DNA from: Xiphydria camelus
Lineage: Eukaryota; Arthropoda; Insecta; Hymenoptera; Xiphydriidae
Assembly (NCBI GenBank): GCA_963678675.1
Contig: OY783195.1
Span: 12,994,505 to 13,058,504, forward strand
DNA length: 64,000 nucleotides
Direction of reading: 5' to 3'
Both the position numbers and the translations under genes were made by a program. Below are positions 56,148 to 64,000 of this stretch, in pieces. The notes below the pieces were generated by a model. That model did no database searches and was not told the origin of the DNA. It saw only the letters and a list, made by a program, of their open reading frames with translations. Positions within the stretch are counted from its first letter, which is position 1; each line of letters begins with the position of its first letter.

Positions 56148-56985
56148 TTATTTACTTGTCCAACTGTTGCGCGAATCATTGAAACCCAACCACTTTACAA
56201 ATAGTCTATTTTCGCGTCTCTTGAGCACCCGCTCCACGAGGTATACGTCGGAATGTTTGACCGCGGCGAGTTCTTCCTCGTAGAAAGCACCCTCGATGGG
56301 TTGATCCTGGTAATTCTTCAGCCGGTACGTCACTGGATCGGTGTTCTTTACCCCAACGACAGTGAATATCTCCGTTGTCCAGTTGGGTGTGTAACCCTTC
56401 TCGAAGACGTGCTTGTACTTGCTGACACGTACTCTGTCACCGAGTCGGAACTTTGGCTTCTTTCGCGTCCCTGCGTTACAATTCTTGTACACGCGTTGCA
56501 ACAGCTCTTGGGCGCTTCGAGCGGTGACCTCGTGCGGTTTCATCCCAATGGTTCGATGTTTGCTGTCGTTGTAGGCGGACATCAAGTCGGGCAAAATATC
56601 CGTACACTTGTAATTTCCGCGTGGGCTGAATTGCACCCACATCTTGCTCTTCAGGGTGCGATTAAAGTGTTCGCAGATGAACGCTTTCAGGTTGCTGAAG
56701 GTTGAGTACAGGTTGATGCCGAGTCGCTGCATTAGAGTCTCGAACTTGCTGTTGTAGAATTCCTTGCCAGAGTCGACTTGCAGGTTCTTCGGTGTACGGC
56801 CCTGCTCGAGAACGGTCTTCACGACGACCGTAACGTCATTGGCGTTCTCGCTCTTGAATGGCACGGCCCAGGCGAATTTCGAAAATACATCGAATTACCG
56901 TCAGCAGGAAGTGATATCCACCGTTAGCTCTCGCGTAAGCCGACACGTAGACGAGATCCGCTTGCCAGGTCTTAGCCAGGAAGAG
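56148..56985 (-). pseudogene. Maverick/Polinton integrase with C-terminal chromodomain
   Basis: Retroviral-like DDE integrase that inserts the element. The first catalytic aspartate (WQADLVYV) is in another frame at about 56975, before a break near 56895. The main frame (from 56864) has LQVDSGKEFYNS (second D) and FICEHFNRTLKSKMW (E, spaced as expected). KFRLGDRVRVSKYK follows (SH3-like tail), then VERVLKRRENRLFVKWLGFNDSRNSW, a chromodomain-like end. It is on the opposite strand to the polymerase. Confidence 0.9.
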
Positions 56986-57001
56986 ACATCATGCGATCCC
57001 A

Positions 57002-57925
57002 CTAATAAATGATGCCGGCTTCGCGCAATTCCTCGATGATGGATATGATCTCGTTGGAGTGACCCGAGTTACCGGCAGCCTGAGACGCTAGCAGCAGACG
57101 AAGGCGATCCACGAGTTCGTTGGGATCGTCCCAGTACGCGTAATTCACTCGTTTGCCACTCTCGGCGCCCATGTATTGTGGCAGTCTCGCTCCTCTGCGT
57201 TTCGGCGACTCAGTGTGGTAGCCGATAGCTCTCGCGATAATGTTGTTGAACATTATCTTGCTATCGCGTATCAGTCCACTCTCGATGTAATGCTTTCTGT
57301 GCGCATTCGTCGCGAGGATGACTTTTCCGTAATTGTTCAGATCATCCTGACTCACGAGGGTTTCGTCGGGCGTCTTCTTGAGCAGTAGCTCCATCAGACC
57401 TCTGGTGCTCGGATAAACTACGTCACCCACACGAATGAGATTACGTTTGAAGACTATCGGAGAACTGCCAATCATCAACCTCTCTCTGGAGAGCTCGCGC
57501 ACACCGTAAATCGTGTCCAGATCTTTCTTTTCCAACTTGCTCAAGTACTTCTGCGTCAAGTCTTTCTCTTCATCTTCCTCCTCCTCCTCCTCCTCGTCCT
57601 CTCCCTCCTCCTCATCCTCCTCCACCATCTTCTCAACGTCACCCGTTATCGTCTGGAAGGATGCATCGTCTTCCTCCGACAGGGGCTCCTCCTTCTCCCG
57701 CTTCGGCTCGGTCTTGACGGTTGCCACGGACCGAACCAATTTCTCCAGGGGCGTCACCATAGGTTTAAAGACTTCATTCATCACGCGTTCAGTCCTCTTT
57801 CTGCCCAGTTTTATCGCTCGATACCTTCGTTGAATCGCGCCGCTGGCTTTCACGATTTGGCGTAAGACGTCCTTCTCCTTGCGTATCTCGCTGTGCATGT
57901 TGACGCGACCGGATGCAAAAGTCAA
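57002..57925 (-). CDS. Maverick-type protein of unknown function, acidic middle
   Basis: 307 codons, intact. The N-terminus is basic and helical (EIRKEKDVLRQIVKASGAIQ), the middle is a long Glu/Asp run (about residues 100-140), then MIGSSPIVFKRNLIRVGDVV and STRGLMELLL. The pattern of a short motif, a conserved IGxSxI, and a GLxELL block is what I recall for an uncharacterised protein found repeatedly beside Maverick integrases. The acidic run may reflect GAG/GAA expansion. It ends 17 bp before the integrase remnant, on the same strand. Confidence 0.65.
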   Translation of the reverse strand: MTFASGRVNMHSEIRKEKDVLRQIVKASGAIQRRYRAIKLGRKRTERVMNEVFKPMVTPLEKLVRSVATVKTEPKREKEEPLSEEDDASFQTITGDVEKMVEEDEEEGEDEEEEEEEDEEKDLTQKYLSKLEKKDLDTIYGVRELSRERLMIGSSPIVFKRNLIRVGDVVYPSTRGLMELLLKKTPDETLVSQDDLNNYGKVILATNAHRKHYIESGLIRDSKIMFNNIIARAIGYHTESPKRRGARLPQYMGAESGKRVNYAYWDDPNELVDRLRLLLASQAAGNSGHSNEIISIIEELREAGIIY

Positions 57926-57961
57926 CTGATCAACGCTTCAACAATCACTGCACATTTGTCA

Positions 57962-58076
57962 GGTTCACGAAGTAGTTGAAACCCCTTCTGGTCTATTTCC
58001 GCGTCTCTTGAACACCCGCTCCACGAAGTAGACGTCGGGATGCATGACCGCGGCGAGTTCCTCCTCGTAGAAAGCA
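57962..58076 (-). pseudogene. Second copy of the Maverick integrase C-terminus
   Basis: The frame FYEEELAAV ... VERVFKRRGNRP matches 56.21-56.29 kb (same FYEEELAAVKH and VERVLKRR) and ends at a stop. It is a partial duplication lying upstream of the 57002-57925 gene. Confidence 0.7.
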
Positions 58077-58886
58077 TCAGAGATACATCTAGGGTGTATC
58101 CTCAGAAATACATCTGGGGCATGGACTAACGCCCACTGTCAGTCACTAGGGCGCGCTACTGCGCCGCTATAATTACAACATGGATTACAACTATATAGAC
58201 GCTACAGTAATATAACTCGTGGTACTTGTCTAAATTAATAGTTTGATTTATATAGCAATTTAAACAAATACCAAGTAAAGTAGTCTTTCTAATTCAGGGT
58301 TATACTATCACTTATGAGGACTAAAAATAATAACGTAAGGCTAATTGTAGGGACCGAATGAAAATATAGGGATATTGTATAGAAAAATATCATCGTCGTC
58401 GTTAAGTAGCCAAGACCTGCACGGAAGTATCAATAAGAATAACCAGAATTTGAAATCTAAATTGTTCTCTAAAGTTTTATCGCATACATATGTACATACG
58501 GTGACCAATTTAAACGACATACCACTAATTACGAGTACGAGAACCGATTGCAGTGATAGGTATGTTAAGATGTATCGTAACTGATCAATTAAACAATTTA
58601 TTCGCACAGTCCGTATATTTGGTTCTGAAGCATGCAGATATTTTGTAATATTCTATAAAATATTATTGTAATAAAAGTAGAAATAGTAGTATTTGACAGT
58701 TCTAATTTTAGTAAATCTACTACTATTTTAGTTAGAGCCTCGTACCCCGTCCAAAGTAAGATTTGGTCCAATCTAAACATTATAAATTTTAAAATGTTCA
58801 AAATTCAATTGAAACATATGCAAATCAATTTAATTCGCGTACGAAGACTTATCTCAGACCGCATTTATTTAGTAACAATTTGGCAC
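58077..58886. other. Anonymous sequence after the Maverick
   Basis: Short GATACATCT repeats at 58080-58115 and a GCGCGCTACTGCGCCG block like those at 46.79-46.98 kb (possible Maverick terminal sequence). The rest is AT-rich without a gene. Confidence 0.4.
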
Positions 58887-61800
58887 CTTGGAATGACAAA
58901 GTTCTAACTGATACACCAACGGTTTTGAGATATTGGCCAGTCAAGTTTCAATGTAATGCAGTTTTCTTCATTTTTGTACCCTTTTCTTTCAATTTTTGGC
59001 AGTTATCTACTTTTATGTTTCGTAAGTATTTATTGCCGATAATTTCACTCTAAATAAAGTAGAACCCTGTAAACGGGCATTTGGTTTATTGTAGATAGAA
59101 CCTTGTCCAAAGTTTTTACGATTTTTCACAACAGGACAAAGTTCTAAGCGCCACATAGAACCTTGGCTCTCAAATTCCAAATTGCAAATTATTTTAACAA
59201 ACGGTACAAAGTTCTATATATCACTTAGGACCTTGTTACTGGCACACCAATGTGGGAAAAGTATTATGGTAAACAGATTCATAGTTACCTACACTTACAT
59301 TGAAAAAATGAAAGCAATTATAATTTAAAGAATTTTAAATATATCTTTTATTTCAGGCAACAGTGGTAACACACATTACATAAAAAGTTTACAAGACAAC
59401 AAAATGGAAATATTTTGGCATATAGAAAATAAACTTTAAAAAATTTAAATAAAACAGAAAACACAAGCTACCTGACAATTTTATATTTAAGTAATTTTCA
59501 ATAAAGCCTTATAAAATATTTTGTCCACGTCTGGCATGCTCAACATCATCTTTTTAATGGCTGCTACTTTTTCATTTGAAACGACTTTTTTTTCTTGTAA
59601 TACTTTGGGAATTAGTTGCAGTGCTGGAGTAACTGACAGAGTATTATTATTGGTGTTCAGGTTTCTGCGGCCTCCACGTGTCCGAACAGAAGTACTATCA
59701 CCACGCTTTCGTATAGATTCGCGACGTATATTAATTTCTGAAAGAATAACCGCTGTTTGAAATAATTCTTCAGTGTGTGAAGTTTTATATTGAACCACCT
59801 GAAATGGAACCTTCTTGTAGGCAAAATAGGCAGCACATTCTTCATAGTTTTTGAAGTCACCATCTTTCATTTCAAGGATCGCATATGGATGCTTTTTATT
59901 AACTGCCTTGAGGATCCTGATAAAACCTAAAGGAGAGAAGAATTCCGCTTTCTTCATGTGGTTTTCAATCCTACTATGTACTGAATCTACTTCCTGCACT
60001 GCTCCATGCCCGGCACAAGAATAATTCATTGTTAAGGTAACTAAGTCTTTGTTTTGCTGCAAAATCTCCAAGACAGAAAATGATATAAACGAATTTCTAT
60101 TTTGGGCGACACATGAGTCGCTCCATGTTATAAGTTATGGTCCAATACCATTGTCTGATATGACTCTGTCTACAATTTTGTTGGATGCACTAGCAAAGCA
60201 GTTACCAGTTCTGCCTTGTTGTGCTTCGGTCCAAATAGCACAATAAACAGTTTTAGTCGTTGTTAAATATGCAGTTAAGTTGTACATATTTAATTTAGGA
60301 AGATAAAAAAAGTTTCCTATTTCAGTCCTAGGGCAAGTGATCACATTTTCGAGATCAAATATTAAAAGTGGATATCCGCTTTCCTTGTCCTTTTTTTTCT
60401 GTTCCCTCATTGCTGATTTTTCGGCTAAATGATCTTGATAGGTATTTTGCTCTTCATTCGTTATATTTCCCTCTGACTTTTTTAATCTGTACGACTCACA
60501 TTTTATGCACCTATCTGTTTTCGGAACATGGAAACCATAATTAAAATTAGTGACGAATATACGGCGGTACATGGACAGTTTCACAGGCTGTTTCTGGTTT
60601 TCTTGGCACCATGTAAGGTACAATTCGTACAGTTTTGGGATGCTTAAAGTTGCTTCAAGGTATTGGCGTTTAGTTTTACTTCGGCAATAATGCGATTCAA
60701 TGACTGGAAATTGCTTTATATGTGCAATTACACCATCTATCACCTCTTGTGTCATGCGTCTTGCTGATTTAATAGATTTTCCTCTACCATCCTTTTTTGG
60801 TATCTGATTAACATCCTTTGAAGCATGTGCATTATAAACGGGTTTTTGTGAAATGCAAAGTGTTCCCAAGAAAAATTGTTTACATACTCTTACCATTTCT
60901 CCCTTTACAGGAAAGTAATACATAAACGAAAATTGTCTACGGCTCACTTCTCATTATTCTTGTCATTAGTTTCTTTGGTTGATCGTTTTTTTATAATCCG
61001 CTTTGTGATTTGAGTCAGATATAGGTGTTTTTCATTTTGGTTTAATTTGTAATATGAAGCTAGTAAATCATTTCTTAGCTCCATTGGTATTTGTTTACTA
61101 CACTTAAACTTGCATCCATTGAGGCAATCTTTTTTATTTAGAACTGTCTTTGCAGGTACCCACTTCTTCCTTTTGCTTAGATATCCTTCACCAGCTTGGT
61201 ACTTCCTCTTTCTTTCGTTGCATTTCCACGTTGTCTTATTTCGAATCCACTTCCTTTTGGTACATTCTCTTTCAGGCTCTTCTGTAGTAATTTCCTCTTC
61301 ATTCACTATTTCAGGTATTATAGGTATTACATTACTGATTTCGTACTGCTGTTCAGTATCTGCATTTTCTATATCATAACTAAGACTACTTGTTTCGGTT
61401 TGACTGTCAGTAAGGGGGGAAAAAATCATTATATCTTTAAAACTCCTTAAAAAAGATAGGTTAGAAACAAAAACTATTAAAATACCAATTAAATGTAACT
61501 ACTTACCACGAAGTAAATGTGCTTTCCGTATTTTGTTGCATTTTTCTTTTGATTTACACTCTTTTCATCTAAATATAAAGTCTTTAAACACTCTATACCG
61601 ACAAAAAATATATAACACTAGACTAAAGTGTCCTACGGCAGCATGGGAACTACTACACAAGACATAAGACAAAGAACAAGAACAAAGTTCTATATTTGAA
61701 GTTTAAGAGTACCACAGCTCTATCTGATACTCACTTAGAACCATGTCTTACGGATAACAGCATTTAAAACTTTGTTCTACCAATGAGTGACGATGCATTG

Positions 61801-61953
61801 TTTTAAGTGGAACGAAGTGCCACTGCTAACTCGACTATTAGCCTACAGATTGCTTTGGGAGTTTCATAATCTATAGAAAAGAGTACATAAAATTCTGTCT
61901 CACTAACAACTAAATTTCACGAAAAGTGGTAGTTGGAACTTTGTCATTCCAAG
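58887..61953 (-). mobile_element. DNA transposon with CTTGGAATGACAAAGTTC inverted ends, about 3.07 kb
   Basis: CTTGGAATGACAAAGTTC at 58887 is matched by its inverse ending at 61953. Subterminal copies of ACAAAGTTCTA or TAGAACCTTGT lie at about 59095, 59137, 59155, 59205, 59226 on one side and about 61690, 61730, 61770, 61930 on the other. No convincing target duplication was seen. It carries one transposase gene. Confidence 0.72.
59487..61429 (-). pseudogene. DDE-like transposase, near-complete
   Basis: The N-terminal frame (61429-60944) is acidic then Lys/Arg-rich with Cys pairs (CNERKRKYQAGEGYLSKRK, CLNGCKFKC). The main frame (60947-59487) has MYRRIFVTNFNYGFHVPKTDRC (start of a CxxC), LLIFDLENVITCP (candidate first D), DNGIGP, an in-frame stop at 60135-60137, TWSDSCVAQNRNS (candidate second D), GHGAVQEVDSVHSRIE (candidate third acid) and a basic tail. 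The two frames need a one-base change near 60950. The family is widespread in insects as uncharacterised proteins; I cannot name the superfamily. Ends at 58887 and 61953 flank it symmetrically. Confidence 0.75.
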
Positions 61954-62383
61954 TATCCGAATTTTATTAGCATATCCTGTACACTCCATCTTAATCCATA
62001 GATATTTTATATATTGCTTCTCCCAATTTGACAACGATAGTGTTTAAGTTATTCTAATTGATGCAAATATATACTCAATGTTCTAACTAAAATAGACATA
62101 GACCAATTTCGGTTAGAATGAGGATAGACAAGGCATAAGTCTATCTTGAACTGCAAAGACATAACTACAATTAAATTCAGATAGTGAATATACACGGGAT
62201 ATGCAAATAAATTACTTCCTTAATCTGGTCTTGAAAAGTCCTGGTTCGTAATTAAAATCGATCCTCACAATAGTTATTTTCGTTATGAGGACGTGAAGCG
62301 CCGTTTTTAACGAGTGTGAAGTTTTCCGCACGAGCGAAGCGAGTACGGTAATCACACTCGTTAAACCGAATAACGAATTATAT
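61954..62383. other. Anonymous sequence with a small imperfect palindrome
   Basis: GTTATTTTCGTTATGAG and TTAACGAGTGTGAAG near 62270-62325 are matched by inverted CACACTCGTTAA and GAATAACGAA near 62350-62378, with CGAGCGAAGCGAG in the middle. No gene. Confidence 0.5.
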
Positions 62384-62543
62384 TTTTTGTCACTAAGTGT
62401 CAAATACGAGGTTGACGATTTCACGCACTGCGCAGGTTATGTCACGCACTGCGCAACTTTTCACGAATTGGTGTGTGAAAGATAATTTCACATGCGTCGA
62501 GGACGCCCATGAAACCGAGTATTTGACACTGAGTGACAAAAAC
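62384..62543. mobile_element. Small MITE, 160 bp
   Basis: TTTTTGTCACTAAGTGTCAA and its inverse bound the unit. Inside, TCACGCACTGCGCA is directly repeated (about 62423 and 62442). Confidence 0.7.
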
Positions 62544-64000
62544 ACCCTTAGCTCGATGAAGCAGTTCAGTATTTACGGGCCTGATACGATTCAACGAGTG
62601 TATAAGCAAGAGTAATATATCAAAATACGTGCAAATCAAAGTGGTGTGTATCAAGATATACAGTATGTCAAATTAACCAGGGACTTTTGGTATGTTGCGT
62701 GCACTATTTATTTCACTCTGACTGGTTTTAATGCCAACCAATAGCGAGCCATTACCTTTCACTTTGGCATAAAGTCATATACGGAAACAGTACGAGGATG
62801 GGGTACTTAGGGAGTGTAAGTGCGAGTCAGAACACACGGTGACGGCATAAGAGCCTCTCTAGTACATACAATTCTCTATCTTTCTCGAACTTGTCCAAAG
62901 AATTGTGAGCAATAGTTGCAAACATTGCAGTGACATTGCTGTCAACGGTTTTCGTCTCTTTTTGCTAGTAATATTAAAGCAGATGAGGCAACGTGATAGC
63001 AACTGATGTCAGTAATTCAGTAGCAAGTTGCTGGCAAAATGTTATCTGGGTATGTAGTATTTTATAAACATAAACTTTAGGTGCACATACAAGTTTACAT
63101 AATGTCAAAGGTGCTGTGTACTAAAGATTTGGAGGTTCACCATGGCCAATTCTATTTAGTATTTTTCTTGAAACCTGATTTTATCATCACTTCACTACCT
63201 ATTTCATATAAAATTAATCCATTTTTTAATCCTGTAAATACGGTAGTATTTTTTAATTAAAAAATGTCGTGCACGGATTCTGTTTCATTAGGAAGGAGAA
63301 AATAAGGATCGGTCCGGTTTGGAAACCCGAGAAAATCGAATACTCCTAGAGCGCACGAAATTACAGAAAATCTTATGGAACTAGCTTAGAAATACGCGAG
63401 AGTTAGCCTATTCGAGGCGCACAGAATTTAATGGCTACATCGAAACGAAGAGAGCACACGTGGGTGCGCAACTACGCGATACTCGACTATAGTCCAGTCA
63501 AACTTTACATGGAACCTACATTAAATGGAGTATTAGCGGTTTTTTGCTTATTTGTTTTAGACCTCTATTGGAAGTATAAATCCAAATTTGCAACCCTGAG
63601 AACCCTGTGCTAACTGAGTAATTGTCGAAAAACTATGATTTTTTCACACTTGTTTCGATTTTTCAACAATATCTCCTAAACTATGCGTTTTGGGAGAAAT
63701 TTTATACATCCCTTTTTTAAATAAAATTAAATTTGCTATAAAATGAGACCTAAACTGCTTTTATAAGTCAAATAGTTACTGAAATACAGCGCTTCGAATA
63801 CAGAACATTTTTTTCAAAAAGTGTAAATTTCTTTTTTTTTTCATGTTCCGAGTTGAATATCGGCAAAATGATGCGTTCCACAGAAAAAGTCAATAGGATT
63901 AAGTTTGTAGGAAATTGATTAAGCTTTAATTTGAGCTTAGGTATGTAACGATAGCTCTAATAGTCTCATCAGGAATGACAAATAAATGAAAGTTGAGTGA
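62544..64000. other. Anonymous sequence at the window end
   Basis: No gene or repeat recognised. A 60-codon frame (63431-63613) has one hydrophobic stretch (LAVFCLFVLDLYW) but nothing else to support it. Confidence 0.4.

Noticed and set aside
57513..57833. Serine-rich plus-strand protein
   Set aside because: It is the antisense of the Glu/Asp run in the Maverick protein on the minus strand.
63431..63613. Small membrane protein
   Set aside because: One hydrophobic stretch in a 60-codon frame is not enough; no homology recognised.

Overview
The window is transposon-rich insect (or at least arthropod) nuclear DNA. It is AT-rich, and I could not identify any intact host gene. The signs are RNase H-bearing non-LTR retrotransposons (two with (TAA)n tails), a Jockey-type retrotransposon, piggyBac, Helitron, Maverick/Polinton, Tc1/mariner-type palindromic MITEs, tRNA-like and 5S-like sequences and spliceosomal introns. 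I cannot name the species; a hymenopteran or hemipteran would fit.

Layout. 1-1000: 3' end of an RNase H retrotransposon with a (TAA)n tail. 1-4.6 kb: broken pieces of a transposase-like gene and an 85-bp-arm inverted repeat. 4.7-12.4 kb: MITEs, two tRNA-like units, a fragment of 'element A' and a TTAA-flanked piggyBac-type MITE. 13-14.6 kb: two foldbacks. 15.33-22.15 kb: a piggyBac element whose transposase is split by a solo LTR (TSD ACCT), itself split by a Jockey element (TSD TGCCGGCG). Three further elements follow almost end to end: a piggyBac deletion derivative, a TA-flanked MITE and a Helitron that carries a 1.66-kb foldback. 27.2-35.4 kb: a dense cluster of foldbacks and mariner-type derivatives with transposase scraps. 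35.43-42.83 kb: element A with long inverted ends, invaded by a pogo-like element and a decayed retrotransposon that itself holds a Copia-type solo LTR. 45.6-46.15 kb: another CAGGGTG MITE. 46.3-58.1 kb: a decayed Maverick/Polinton (DNA polymerase B on +; integrase with chromodomain and an acidic Maverick-type protein on -), interrupted by a MITE holding a 5S rRNA-like segment and by an RNase H retrotransposon. 58.89-61.95 kb: a near-complete transposon with an unusual DDE-like transposase. 62-64 kb: a small MITE and anonymous DNA.

Together this reads as a nested graveyard whose insertion order can be reconstructed from target-site duplications. The most unusual structure is a series of five stem-loops inside the solo LTR, placed by its TATA box and AATAAA signal in the R/U5 part of the transcript. 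Their outer stems differ in sequence but stay paired, while the inner loop is nearly constant. Other points of note are a piggyBac start codon assembled by splicing, a foldback whose two arms both keep the same peptide frame, and a 5S rRNA-like segment inside a DNA-transposon MITE. All boundaries were read by eye; no database search was possible.
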